From CBDDEC01 sp965198045 (lineage in GTDB: Bacteria > Chloroflexota > Dehalococcoidia > UBA2979): 64,000 bases of DNA. The notes under the pieces were generated by a model that saw only the letters and a list, made by a program, of their open reading frames with translations, did not search any database and was not told the DNA's origin. Where the stretch lies: contig CBDAOL010000009.1 in assembly GCA_965198045.1 (NCBI GenBank), positions 292,030 through 356,029 of the forward strand. Reading direction: 5' to 3'. A program made the position numbers and the translations under genes. This document shows positions 36,919 through 45,257 of the stretch, piece by piece (the first letter of the stretch is position 1; each line of letters starts with the position of its first letter).

Positions 36919-38154
36919 TTACCTCGCCGCTCCGGCCGCGGCCGTGCTCGCACCGGCGCCACCACGCGAGGCGAGCGCGCCGGCGGCGCGGCCCACGACC
37001 ACGAGCGAGACCACACTGCTGAGTCCGGCGTGCTGCACCTGGCTACGCAGCAGCGACGGCACCTTGAGCGTGAGCCAGCAGATCGCGATGCCGAGCAAGA
37101 GCGTCAGCAGGGCGTTGGAAACGCTGCCGGGCGTGAGCTCGACCATGAGCGCAGCACCGAGGCGCAGCACCACCATCTGCACCGCCTGCTGGAAGACGGT
37201 GATCGGGAAGAGGTGCGCCCACCAGCGCGTCCAGCTCTGCGTCTGCGGTAGCACCCAGAGCAACATCATCACCGGCGCCAGCACGATCAGCACGTCGATC
37301 AGCGCCAGCCGCATCAGCATCTGGAAGACGAGCAGCAGTGCCACCACGCCGTAGGTGATGGCGAGGAGGACCAGCGCGATCCCCTCCTGCTGTGAGCTCG
37401 CCGCCTCATAGCCGGGCAGCCCGACCTGGCCGACGGCGGCGGTGAAGGCGTTGTTGACGTCGATCAGCAGGCGCGCCAGCTCGAGCGTGAGGTTGAGGGC
37501 GAGCGCCGCCAGCACGACGCGGGGCAGGAGCTCCATCACCCCGTGGTAGGGCGAGCGCGTGTGCTCCTTGACCACGATGTTGAAGCCGCCCCACATCACG
37601 ATCAGCGCGAGCCCGGCGTTGGCGACGGCGCGCGAGAAGTCCCAGAGCGCGCGCACGGTGGTGCTGTCGGTGCTGCCGGCGGCGGGGGTGCGCGTGACGA
37701 AGTTGAGCGAGGAGTCGCCGAAGCCCAGCGCCCAGTCGATGAACTCGCGCATTCCCTCCAGCAGCGCGCGACCGATCGCCGTGACGACGGCATCGAGGAT
37801 GTCGCCGGCCCATTCGCGCGGGTCGAGGTTGCTAAGCAGGTCGAAGGGGTTCGGAATGTCGGGGAAGCCCAGTTCGGGCGGCGTTCCGGGGTTGGTCGGG
37901 AGCGGCCCGCTCCCGCCAGCAGCCGACGGCGACACTGCTCCGGACGGAGGGACGGCCGCGGAGGCCGCAGCCTGGCTATCGTCCGCCGTGAGTCCGCCGG
38001 AAGGCGTCGACGACGCCGAGGCGACCAGGGGCGCGCCGGCGCCGACGAGGCCGGTGAGCGGGCCCGGGACCTGCTGTGCGTGGGCAGGCGCGGTCAGCAG
38101 GAGCCACGAAACGACGATGATGACGACAACGAACAGCGGACCTCGCACGACCAT
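36919..38154 (-). CDS. TrbL/VirB6-like channel membrane protein
   Basis: 411 residues. A signal-like start (VVVIIVVSWLLL, AHA|QQ cleavage-like site), a Pro/Ser/Gly-rich linker to ~120, then six or more membrane helices (ANAGLALIVMWGGFNIVV, VVLAALALNLTLELARLL, GVVALLLVFQMLMRLALIDVLIVLAPVMMLLWVLP). The ALIDVLIVLAPV core is typical of TrbL/VirB6/PrgHb-type inner-membrane channel proteins. It is the first gene of the transfer operon. The stop is 7 bases before the transglycosylase gene. Confidence 0.85.
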   Translation of the reverse strand: MVVRGPLFVVVIIVVSWLLLTAPAHAQQVPGPLTGLVGAGAPLVASASSTPSGGLTADDSQAAASAAVPPSGAVSPSAAGGSGPLPTNPGTPPELGFPDIPNPFDLLSNLDPREWAGDILDAVVTAIGRALLEGMREFIDWALGFGDSSLNFVTRTPAAGSTDSTTVRALWDFSRAVANAGLALIVMWGGFNIVVKEHTRSPYHGVMELLPRVVLAALALNLTLELARLLIDVNNAFTAAVGQVGLPGYEAASSQQEGIALVLLAITYGVVALLLVFQMLMRLALIDVLIVLAPVMMLLWVLPQTQSWTRWWAHLFPITVFQQAVQMVVLRLGAALMVELTPGSVSNALLTLLLGIAICWLTLKVPSLLRSQVQHAGLSSVVSLVVVGRAAGALASRGGAGASTAAAGAAR

Positions 38155-38379
38155 CCCCCGCGTCGCCGCTCGCCCGACTCGCTCCTTCGCAACCGCTGCG
38201 GCGACGACGCCGGGCTAACGTGACAGCGACCGTTCCGTGGGCGGTCCACGGGAGGTCAGGGGGAGTTCCGATCGCGCCAAGATCGGTCGAAATCCGAGGA
38301 ACGGGCAGACATCTGAGGCCTTACTGCTCGGCACCTCGTCTTGCACCCTGAGCTCTGTCGGCTGCTTGCGGGCCCAGCG

Positions 38380-38405
38380 ACGGACTCATAAGCCGTTGGT
38401 CATCG
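38380..38405 (+). repeat. tRNA-Met anticodon-arm-like sequence (att-like arm 1)
   Basis: Begins ACGGACTCATAAGCCGT, identical over 17 bases to the tRNA-Met anticodon arm at 13906-13980, and continues GGTC like the tRNA. It then has ATCG, unlike the tRNA. It matches the sequence at 39575-39600 in inverted orientation at 24 of 26 positions. Likely a past attachment-site arm of an element targeting tRNA-Met. Confidence 0.55.
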
Positions 38406-38502
38406 AGGCTGGCGACACCGTGACCCGGCTTCGCTGAGCCCACAGCGAAAGAAGTCGTTATCATTGCGCGGCTCTGCACGCATACGGGGGACGGAGAAAC
38501 AG

Positions 38503-39234
38503 ATGCCGACGACGCAGGATTGGTCCGCCAACGCTTCCGCGCTGCGAGAGCACTTAGGAAGTGATGTGCCGGCGATCGGCATCGCGTTCCATGAGGCGAT
38601 CCCAGACGGTCCGGCACGGTTCGACGACCCCATGCCCGAGCCGGCGCCCGATGGCCGCACGGGGCGGGTCTCCGCGGGTTGTGTCTTCTGGATGAAGTCG
38701 ACCGCGGGCGGGTTCACCACCGTGCCCGAGGATCACGGCAACTGTTCCGTCGGTTCCATGACCCATGGCATGAAGACTATGGCTGAGGTCGCCGGCAACG
38801 CGGACGTGGCAGCGCTCCTCGAGTGCGGTTGGGTGACGGAAGAGGTCGTCCCCCTGATCCCTGTGGTGACGCAGCGCCCGCATGCCGTCACGTATGAGCC
38901 GCTGTCTGAGGCCACGCACGACCCCGACGTGGTGCTGTTGCGTCTCTCCGGTCGGCAGCTGATGGTGCTGATGGACGCGGTTCCTGGCCTGCGGGTCGAG
39001 GGCAAACCGCAGTGCCACATCGTCGCGATCGCGAAGGAACAGGGCGCGATCACCGCCTCCGTCGGCTGCCAGCTGAGCCGCGTGCGTACCGGCATGACGA
39101 ACGCGGAGATGACCTGCGCCGTGCCTGGCAGCGAGGTCGCATCGCTGATCGATCGCCTCGCGGCAACCGCCGCAGCGGACCACGCCGTCGCGGCCTACGC
39201 CGCCGAGGACTCGAAGCGATTCCCGCCCGTGTAA
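38503..39234 (+). CDS. DUF169 family protein
   Basis: 243 residues from ATG 38503, with GGAG 6 bases upstream. Conserved Cys motifs AGCVFWMKSTAG, GNCSVGSMTHGM, KPQCHIVAIAKEQG, VGCQLSRVRTGM and MTCAVPG are those of DUF169, an uncharacterised Cys-rich family found often in anaerobes and Chloroflexota. Some members are suspected to bind a metal or cofactor; function unknown. The gene lies between two inverted tRNA-Met-like arms, so it may be cargo. Confidence 0.85.
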   Translation: MPTTQDWSANASALREHLGSDVPAIGIAFHEAIPDGPARFDDPMPEPAPDGRTGRVSAGCVFWMKSTAGGFTTVPEDHGNCSVGSMTHGMKTMAEVAGNADVAALLECGWVTEEVVPLIPVVTQRPHAVTYEPLSEATHDPDVVLLRLSGRQLMVLMDAVPGLRVEGKPQCHIVAIAKEQGAITASVGCQLSRVRTGMTNAEMTCAVPGSEVASLIDRLAATAAADHAVAAYAAEDSKRFPPV

Positions 39235-39246
39235 GCGCGCGGGAGC

Positions 39247-39387
39247 TCACAGACCGAAGAGCGATGACCAGAGCAGCCGATCCGCCGGGCATACATGCGG
39301 ACGCGGTCGATTCCGAGCCAGAACCTCGACTTGGTGCCGCAGCGCGATGTTCTCGAGAGCCAGCTCACGTCGCTCGCGAGCGGGCAT
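39247..39387 (-). pseudogene. N-terminal remnant of an integrase-core transposase
   Basis: 46 codons from ATG 39387: ARERRELALENIALRHQVEVLARNR, PADRLLW and then TGA. The LENLALRHQL signature equals that of the complete transposase starting at 51107 (IS481/IS3-related integrase-core type). The rest of the gene is gone. Confidence 0.65.
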
Positions 39388-39574
39388 GGGGGCTCTCCTC
39401 GCGAGCGGGCGTCATTGGGGCAAGGGATTGTAAGCGAGACTGGACTCTTCACGAGGTTACCGCGACCTTCCAGTCATGAGGGAACGCGCGCGCAGCGATC
39501 AGCGAAGAACCAGACGCCGGTCCGAGGAGTGTCAGACGCGCGTCGCCTTTCTGACGGTGCGATGACATCGGATG

Positions 39575-39600
39575 CGATGACCGAAGGCTTATGAGTCCGT
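39575..39600 (-). repeat. tRNA-Met anticodon-arm-like sequence (att-like arm 2, inverted)
   Basis: The reverse complement begins ACGGACTCATAAGCC and ends GGTCATCG. It matches arm 1 at 38380-38405 except for two positions, in opposite orientation. The pair brackets about 1.17 kb including the DUF169 gene and the transposase remnant. The stretch 39388-39855 otherwise shows no gene I can support. Confidence 0.55.
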
Positions 39601-39855
39601 TGGTTGTTTCACGGGTCGCCCTGGCCTTCCGAATGGCAAGCGTTTGCACCGTTCCGCGCTCGCCGCTCGCCGCTCGGTCGCCGGCTTCCAGTCGACGCAC
39701 CTGGGCTTGCCATCACTGCGCGAGGCGGCTGACGGTTACGCGTCGGACGGCGGGCCGCCGGACGAACGTCGCGCAGTGACCTGGGCAACGGAGCAATGAG
39801 CAGTCATCACAGACCGGATGAGTTTTGTCACCCACACCCTGTCGCCCGGGAGTCA

Positions 39856-40385
39856 TCAACCCAGCGCCCCAAGCGGTCGCGGCGCGGCATCGAGCACTCG
39901 CCGAAGCTGCGGGCTGAAGAGGGTCATGGTACCGGTCTCCTCTAGGAGTTCCCGCAGATTCCCCCAAACGCCTTCCCGAACGGCGGATACCGTCCCTCCG
40001 CGGCGGACAGCGATCGCCGCTTCGACAGATGAGACTTCGCCCGGCGAGGCGTTCCGACTCCCTGCCCCTTCGGGATAGTCGGTCTCGGTAAGAAGTCGAT
40101 CCAGCGGTACGAGGTCGATGACGCGTGGGCCCCTCAGCTCGGCGGGGTTGATCGAAAAGCGGCAACCTAACTCAACCGCCCTCCGAGTCTCAGCTCGCGA
40201 TCCACGCCACCAGTGCAACACGGCGCCGCTGATCGGTCGGCGTTCGAGCGCGTCGAGAACTGAGACGTAGCACCGGCGCTATGGATCGAGGCAATCCTGG
40301 GCCGCTCAGCCAGGATGGAGAGCACATCGTCGAAGACTCGCCGCTGGTCAACGGGCGATGTTGGACTGCGCGCGTGGACGCTACT
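39856..40385 (-). pseudogene. QatD-like TatD-family nuclease, 5'-truncated and frameshifted
   Basis: Reading leftward: VDQRRVFDDVLSILAE, IASIHSAGA, a one-base shift at about 40268, then VLDALERRPISGAVLHWWRGSRAETRRAVELGC, FSINPAEL, DRLLTETDYPE and a helical C-terminus ending at 39856. The LHW-x-GS and LLTETDYP motifs are the metal-site motifs of TatD-like nucleases. The LHWWRGSRAE form is what I recall from QatD of the four-gene Qat antiphage system. The N-terminal H-x-H strand is missing where the tRNA-Leu-like remnant begins. QatA, B and C are not present. Confidence 0.6.
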
Positions 40386-40392
40386 GAGCGTT

Positions 40393-40450
40393 CTTAAACC
40401 CGGTGGCCGCTTCGGCGGCGTGGTGGATTCGAATCCCAGCCTCGGCACCA
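40393..40450 (+). tRNA. tRNA-Leu-like 3' remnant (UAA anticodon loop to CCA)
   Basis: From an anticodon loop CTTAAAC the sequence runs through a long class-II variable arm (GGCCGCTTCGGCGGC), a T loop TTCGAAT and CCTCGGCACCA. The 5' half that should pair with the acceptor (GCCGAGG) and the anticodon stem is absent, and the T stem has mismatches. This is what remains at the far end of an element inserted in tRNA-Leu, or a decayed tRNA. It is not a functional gene. Confidence 0.6.
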
Positions 40451-40609
40451 TTTCCCGGGATCAGGGACTCTTCTGTCTACTCGGCAGGGAGCCATAAGCC
40501 TCGTCGCTCGGCCTTCATGGGCGGAGTGTACCGACCCGGCGCTCATGCCAAGCCGGTGCCCCGGATCCGGCCCAGAGGCGGTACCTGCGTCACCACGACC
40601 ACCGTCTAG

Positions 40610-40810
40610 CACCGAGGTCAAGACCGGGAGAACCCGACGCGGCTCGACCACATCCTCAAGCGTGGCATCAGCGACCGGGTGAGGTTCGTCGATTCCTACC
40701 TCTCGAACATCGACATCACCGGCTGGATCGAGCGTATCGAACGCCACATGGGCGAGGTGAAGGGCGGCACGTTCGAGCGAGTTCGGTACACGGTTCGAGA
40801 GACGGTCTGA
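40610..40810 (+). pseudogene. C-terminal fragment of an unidentified, possibly phage-related protein
   Basis: An open frame after a TAG at 40607 and without a start codon reads RENPTRLDHILKRGISDRVRFVD, then SYLSNIDITGWIERIERHMGEV, to TGA 40810. Coding character looks real, and it is followed 15 bases later by the holin-like genes with a GGGAGGTG site. The 5' part is missing, consistent with a junction around 40.45-40.6 kb. Confidence 0.4.
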
Positions 40811-40825
40811 CTGGGAGGTGGACCC

Positions 40826-41017
40826 GTGGACATTGACGCTGCCGTGCAAGTGCTCGGGCCGGCGATCGCCGTGGGGATCCCCCTGGTGATTGCCGGCTGG
40901 CGCTACTCGCTGCGGTTCGACCGGCTCGAACGCAAGGCCGACACGACGCTCGAGCTGCTGAGCACCCACACGCACAACGGCGGGGTCCGGGCCCCGATCC
41001 TCAAGGATGGAGACTGA
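40826..41017 (+). CDS. Small membrane protein, holin/lysis-accessory-like
   Basis: 63 residues from GTG 40826 behind GGGAGGTGG. One N-terminal helix (VLGPAIAVGIPLVIAGWRY), then a charged coil (RFDRLERKADTTLELLSTHTH). It has the size and layout of phage proteins next to holins. Its stop overlaps the next start. Function inferred from layout only. Confidence 0.5.
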   Translation: MDIDAAVQVLGPAIAVGIPLVIAGWRYSLRFDRLERKADTTLELLSTHTHNGGVRAPILKDGD

Positions 41018-41205
41018 TGATGACCAACCTGATCGGCACGCTCACGGCCAAGGCGACAGTCGGCGCGGTGGTCGCGCTGATCGTCGCGGTCGGCTACGTC
41101 GCCGCGGCGCTGCTCGACCTCGGCACCGCGATCGGCGCCCTCGAGGCCGGGTTCCTCATCGTGCTCGGCTGGCTATTCGGCCGCGCTCGACCCGAGGGCG
41201 CGTAG
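41017..41205 (+). CDS. Small membrane protein, holin-like
   Basis: 62 residues with two hydrophobic segments (VGAVVALIVAVGYVAAALLDL and IGALEAGFLIVLGWLFG) and a short basic tail. It overlaps the previous gene by one base. Two-helix proteins of this size placed after a one-helix partner are typical of phage lysis modules, but no endolysin is nearby. Confidence 0.5.
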   Translation: MMTNLIGTLTAKATVGAVVALIVAVGYVAAALLDLGTAIGALEAGFLIVLGWLFGRARPEGA

Positions 41206-41267
41206 AGTCCATCCATCCACGGTCGTCGCTGAACCCGACCCCACTCCTGATCGGCGAGAGGAAGCCG

Positions 41268-41606
41268 ATGCGACGGCTGTTCGGGCGCAAGCGTCGGCCC
41301 GCGCCCCCATATCGCGCTGCTCCCCTGGTCGTATCCGCTCGGTACCGGCAGCCGACGCTTACCCTCGGCATCTTGAACGAGGACGAACAGGTTGCCCACG
41401 GCGTCACCCTCGTCCTGCAGTTGGCGATACACACTACGAGTGAGCGGACTCGCGTTGAGGAGCACTTCGAGATGATCGACGCCAGCAGCCTCGTTTCGCA
41501 CGAAATCGAAATGCTCGAGAGGCCGATTCGAGCATGGTGGTTCGCGACCTGGACTTCTCTCAAGGTCCCCCAACGCGCCTCGGGCAGCGTTGTGTTTTTC
41601 AGATGA
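41268..41606 (+). CDS. Hypothetical protein
   Basis: 112 residues from ATG 41268 (GAGAGGAAG upstream). A very basic start (RRLFGRKRRPAPPYR) is followed by a beta-rich body with HGVTLVLQLAIHTTSERTRVEEHF and a C-terminal WWFATWTSLK. No family recognised. It may be the last gene of the small phage-like block. Confidence 0.45.
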   Translation: MRRLFGRKRRPAPPYRAAPLVVSARYRQPTLTLGILNEDEQVAHGVTLVLQLAIHTTSERTRVEEHFEMIDASSLVSHEIEMLERPIRAWWFATWTSLKVPQRASGSVVFFR

Positions 41607-41677
41607 GGGCGGGCGGCGCGAGCTAGCTGTTTGACGGACCACGAAGAACGGCACCGCGCTGCCCTTCGGCTAGTGGC

Positions 41678-41983
41678 TCACAACCAAGTGGCATCGCGCA
41701 ACGATGCGGCGCTTCTCTGGTCACGTCGGAGCGGCACGATGAAGGCGTCGAGCTCGAAGAAGAACTCTTCGGGCGAGCAACCCAGGTAATCGAGCGCCCG
41801 CAGGAACGTCACTGCCCGGATTTCGCGAAGGCCATGCTCGTAGTTCGAGATCGAGCCCTGCGAGACGCCCATCGCGCGGGCGAGCTCGGTCTGAGATACA
41901 CCGCGGAGTCGACGCGCCTGCCGAAGGTGATCGCCAACCGCCACGGCAAGGGGCTCTTCGGATCGCGCTGTGCCATTCGGCAA
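41678..41983 (-). CDS. XRE-family HTH regulator
   Basis: 101 residues. The HTH is plain: GDHLRQARRLRGVSQTELARAMGVSQGSISNYEHGLREI, in pieces, then FLRALDYLGCSPEEFFFELD. A Cro/C1-type repressor typical of phages and mobile elements. Its 5' region and the upstream DNA are duplicated at 43071-43267. Confidence 0.85.
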   Translation of the reverse strand: MPNGTARSEEPLAVAVGDHLRQARRLRGVSQTELARAMGVSQGSISNYEHGLREIRAVTFLRALDYLGCSPEEFFFELDAFIVPLRRDQRSAASLRDATWL

Positions 41984-42058
41984 TCGTACTGCCGCGCAGC
42001 CGACTTAGCGGTTTTGGGCGCTGGTGACGGCGATCGTGCTGTGGGCGCGCGGGCGGCT
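41862..42058. repeat. ~197-bp direct repeat, copy 1
   Basis: Covers the first 40 codons of the XRE gene and its upstream region. The copy at 43071-43267 is in the same orientation with scattered differences (for example GCGACTTAGCG is shared, GTTTTGGG versus GCTTGGG). The two copies enclose the TetR gene, so recombination between them would delete it. Confidence 0.75.
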
Positions 42059-42299
42059 GGTGACAAGGAGAAGGGCTGCCCTCGGAAAGAGCGGCCCTCC
42101 CGCCACAGGGGGTTGGAACAACCCGAACGTCAACCTACACCGTTCGCCTTGGCCATGTGCAGGCTTGATGATCGACGAGCTGTCGAGCGTTCTTCAGCGC
42201 AGCTGGACGTCAGTTTCGAATAGACCGATCACCGTGCCTCGTGTCTGCATCGCGGCGTGCGGAGCAGTAATATTCGCGCGCACCCGAAGGACGACGTCG

Positions 42300-42906
42300 A
42301 TGGTGGATAAACCGCGGCCACGTGGCGCCGAGGCGGTACGAAGCGCGCTCATCTCGGCTGTTAACCAGCTGACTGCAGAGCGGACGCCCCGGACAGTCAC
42401 CGTCCGAGAGATCGCCGAGCTTGCGCAGGTCAATCCTGGCCTGGTCCACAGGTACTTCGGCTCGAAGGACCGGCTCATTCGGGAGGCCACTGAGCAGCTC
42501 GCCGGGGTGACGGCGCCAACCGCGGAGAGCGGCGATGAGGTCCGAGACAGCGTCGGCCCGCTGTTTGAGAAGCTCGTGTCCGAGTCGGCAATGGTCCGAA
42601 CGCTGGGGTCCGCGCTGCTTGAAGGCGCGGAGGTCGCGGAGCTACGGAGTGGGCATGCGTCGGCGATGGAAACTGGGTTGCGTCGGGCGATCTCAGAAAT
42701 TCAGGAGCGGCCGACGCAAGTCAAGCCGCAGATCATGGTGGCCGCGATCGCCTCGACGATGCTCGGCTGGGTGGTGTTCTCCGAGTTACATTAAGATCGC
42801 GACCTCGATCGACGACCGCGACGATTCCGCCGTTCGTGCGGAGCTTGTTCGCGTCTGTGAGGGACTGATCGACTGGAACCGACAGAGCGACCAGCCGAGT
42901 GCGTAG
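42300..42906 (+). CDS. TetR-family regulator, frameshift near 42786
   Basis: ATG 42300 follows GAAGGA. The N-terminal HTH is TVTVREIAELAQVNPGLVHRYFGSKDRLIREA. The ligand domain reads LGSALLEGAEVAELRSGH up to GWVVFSEL, where one extra T creates a stop. The next frame continues KIATSIDDRDDSAVRAELVRVCEGLIDW to 42906, giving ~201 residues. The regulated gene and ligand are unknown. It lies between the two XRE repeat copies. Confidence 0.8.
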
Positions 42907-43070
42907 GTTGATTATCCGGCGCGGCTACTCAACGAGCAGCGAGGCGCCAGCGCTAGAGTTGTGCCGCCCCTCCCCTTCTCTTGCAGGTCGAACTAGCAAC
43001 CCGTACCCGCCCGAGCCTGTAGGTGGCGAGGCGCGGGCAGCGAGGCGAGCGAGGCGGGACCGAGGACTGT

Positions 43071-43267
43071 GAGACGTCTATCGCACGGGCGAGCTCGGTC
43101 TGAGATGCATCGCGGAGTCGACGCGCCTGCCGAAGGCGATCGCCAATCGCCAGGGCGAGGGCGCTCTTGGGGTCGTGCCGTGCCATTCGGCAATCGTACT
43201 GCTGCGCAGGCGACTTAGCGGCTTGGGCGCTGGTGACGGCGATCGTGCTGTGGGTGCGAGGACGGCT
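43071..43267. repeat. ~197-bp direct repeat, copy 2, with broken XRE fragment
   Basis: The minus strand from 43186 gives GDRLRQARRLRDASQTELARAIDVSQSS, the first HTH half of an XRE protein, after which similarity stops. A one-base difference near the start codon puts the ATG used by copy 1 out of frame. So copy 2 is a non-functional duplicate. Confidence 0.7.
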
Positions 43268-43419
43268 CTGAGCTGGGTCTCGAAGGTCGCCCGTACGCTG
43301 TCGGAGACGGGGCTCGTGAGGATCTGATCGTCTCCGACGATGACTCCAGTCGCTCACTAGGCAGACTTACTGTGCCGTCGGATCGGGCGAGGGGTCGTGC
43401 AGGGATCGTCGATGCGCGC

Positions 43420-43815
43420 TTAGAACTCGGATACAACCGGACGGGTGGGCAGACCGAGCTCCATCCGGAACAGGCCGTAGTAGTGACGACCCAGGCTCAT
43501 CAGCTCGTCGTGTGTCCCTGCCTCCAGAATGCGCCCGTCGCTCAGCAGGAGGATGCGGTCGGCGAGCCGCAAGAGCGAGAGTCGGTGTGCCGCGAACACG
43601 ACTGTGCGTCCCGCAAGCACCGGTGTTACGCGCTCGATCAGCTCGTTTTCCGTCTCCAGATCCAGCGCCGACGTAGGTTCGTCGAGAAGGAGCAGATCAG
43701 CGTCCTTGACCAGCGCTCGAGCGAATGCGAGTCGCTGTTGCTCGCCGCCAGATAGGCGCCCGCCGCTCTCCCCGATGTCCGTGTCAATCCCGTCTGGGGG
43801 CTCTGTCAGATTTCA
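43420..43815 (-). pseudogene. ABC transporter ATPase, C-terminal fragment
   Basis: About 125 residues remain: DTDIGESGGRLSGGEQQRLAFARAL (signature), LLLLDEPTSALD (Walker B), AAHRLSLLRLADRILLL (H-loop) and GRILEAGTHDELM, stop at 43420. Walker A and the membrane domain are missing; upstream an in-frame TGA and foreign DNA appear. The D-E-P-T-S-ALD and E-A-G-T-H style fits a CydC/CydD or lipid-exporter type ATPase. Confidence 0.75.
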
Positions 43816-43859
43816 GGGCGCGTCGACCCTTAGGCGCCCAAGGTGACGTCGCTGGTCGT

Positions 43860-44051
43860 CTATGCCGCAGCCAACTCGGTGATCAGCGAGTGCCAGCGTG
43901 TAAGGAAGAGCCGTCGCTGCTCCGTCAGCGCGACATGGGCGCCACCGCGGCGGCGAACGCGGAAGTACTGTCGCAGCTCATCGAACGCGCTACAGAAGCG
44001 CGAAGCGGACTCGAAGCTCCCGAAGCCCTGCATCGGGTAGTAGCGCTGACC
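43860..44051 (-). pseudogene. C-terminal fragment of a DDE transposase
   Basis: About 60 residues: RYYPMQGFGSFESASRFCSAFDELRQYFRVRRR, in pieces, then LTEQRRLFLTRWHSLI, TAG at 43860. This is the tail of an IS6/IS240-like DDE transposase. It is cut at 44052 where the next IS begins. Confidence 0.6.
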
Positions 44052-44124
44052 TGACCCCGTGAGACGAGACCACCGTTGATGAGAGTCCTTTGGCCCGCGA
44101 AGGTGGGCGGAGGAGGACATCACG

Positions 44125-44403
44125 GTGAAACGACGCAGGCACACGCCTGAGCAGATTGTGCGCAAGCTGCGGGAGGTGGAGCGGCTGCTCGGTGAGGGGC
44201 AGACGATCGCGGAGGCGGCGAAACGGGTCGAGATCTCGGAGCAGACCTACCACCGCTGGCGCAACCAGTACGGGGGGATGAAGGCCGACGACGCCAAACG
44301 GCTGCGCGAGCTGGAGCGCGAGAACGCGCGGCTGAAGCGGATCGTCGCCGACAAGGAACTCGAGATCGACGCGCTCAAGGAGATCGCCCGGGGAAACTGG
44401 TAA
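44125..44403 (+). CDS. IS3-family transposase OrfA
   Basis: 92 residues: KRRRHTPEQIVRKLREVERLL, AEAAKRVEISEQTYHRWRNQYGGM (HTH) and a leucine-zipper-like C-terminus (RELERENARLKRIVADKELEIDALKE). OrfA binds the IS ends and normally fuses to OrfB by -1 frameshifting. OrfB starts 30 bases downstream. Confidence 0.92.
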   Translation: MKRRRHTPEQIVRKLREVERLLGEGQTIAEAAKRVEISEQTYHRWRNQYGGMKADDAKRLRELERENARLKRIVADKELEIDALKEIARGNW

Positions 44404-44432
44404 GCCCGTCGCGCCGGCGCGAGGCGGTCTGC

Positions 44433-45257
44433 ATGTTGCAGGACCGCCTCGAGTTGTCGGAACGGCGGGCATGCCGGGTCACCGGCCAGCACCGCTCCAC
44501 GCAGCGCCGCCTGCCGGCGCGCGGCCGCGGCGACGACGCGCTCAGGACGGAGTTGCACGCCTTCTCGCGTGGCCACCCCCGCTGGGGATACCGCCGCGCA
44601 TGGGCGACCTTGCGCGAGGAGGGATGGACCGTGAACCGCAAGCGGGTGCAACGGCTCTGGCGTGAGGAGGGGCTGCGCGTCCCGCTGACACGACGCAAGC
44701 GTCAGCGTCTGGGGGACTCGACTCAGCCCGCCAGGCGGCTGAGTGCTGAGCGGCCGAACCACGTCTGGGCGCTGGACTTCCAGTTCGACCAGACCGCGGA
44801 CGGGCGGGTCCTGAAGCTGCTCAACATCGTCGACGAGCACACGCGGGAGGCGCTGGCGGTGGTGGCCGCCAGGCGCATCAACGCCGACGCCACCGCCGCC
44901 ACGCTCGACCGGATCGTCGCCGGGCGCGGGACGGCGCCGGGGTACATCCGCTGCGACAACGGGCCCGAGCTCACGGCCAACGCGCTGCGCGACTGGTGCC
45001 GGTTCAGCGGTACGGGCAGCAGCTACATCGAGCCCGGTGCGCCGTGGGAAAACCCATTCGTCGAGTCGTTCAACGGCCGGCTGCGCGACGAGTTCCTGGC
45101 CGTCGAGCAGTTTGACAGCCTGCTCGAGGCGCAGGTGCTGATCGAGGACTGGCGGATCGAGTACAACACGAAGCGCCCGCACAGCAGCCTGGGCTGGCTC
45201 GCCCCGGCTACCTACGCCGAGCGCTGGGAGGCTCAGCAACACGCTGGACTCTCATAA
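44433..45257 (+). CDS. IS3-family transposase OrfB
   Basis: 274 residues with rve integrase core: HPRWGYRRAWATLREEG, HVWALDFQFDQTADG (first Asp), GYIRCDNGPELT (second Asp), NPFVESFNGRLRDEFL (Glu), and the C-terminal TKRPHSSLGWLAPATYA. It looks intact and could be active. Confidence 0.92.
   Translation: MLQDRLELSERRACRVTGQHRSTQRRLPARGRGDDALRTELHAFSRGHPRWGYRRAWATLREEGWTVNRKRVQRLWREEGLRVPLTRRKRQRLGDSTQPARRLSAERPNHVWALDFQFDQTADGRVLKLLNIVDEHTREALAVVAARRINADATAATLDRIVAGRGTAPGYIRCDNGPELTANALRDWCRFSGTGSSYIEPGAPWENPFVESFNGRLRDEFLAVEQFDSLLEAQVLIEDWRIEYNTKRPHSSLGWLAPATYAERWEAQQHAGLS

Larger units (their letters stand above)
27433..38154 (-). mobile_element. Integrative conjugative element at tRNA-Val
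   Basis: One strand, largely overlapping genes: integrase, excisionase-like HTH, replication-relaxation, coupling ATPase, primase, VirB4, TcpC-like, transglycosylase, TrbL-like. The left end is fixed by the recombinase/tRNA-Val overlap. The right end lies beyond 38154 and is not located. No clear relaxase is visible; the replication-relaxation protein and primase may serve. Frameshifts and the VirB4/TcpC join suggest it is now defective, unless these are assembly errors. Confidence 0.8.

Noticed and set aside
27400..40450. tRNA-Val 3' half and tRNA-Leu-like remnant as the two ends of one element
   Set aside because: The sequences belong to different tRNAs and share no core, so they cannot be attL and attR of the same integration.
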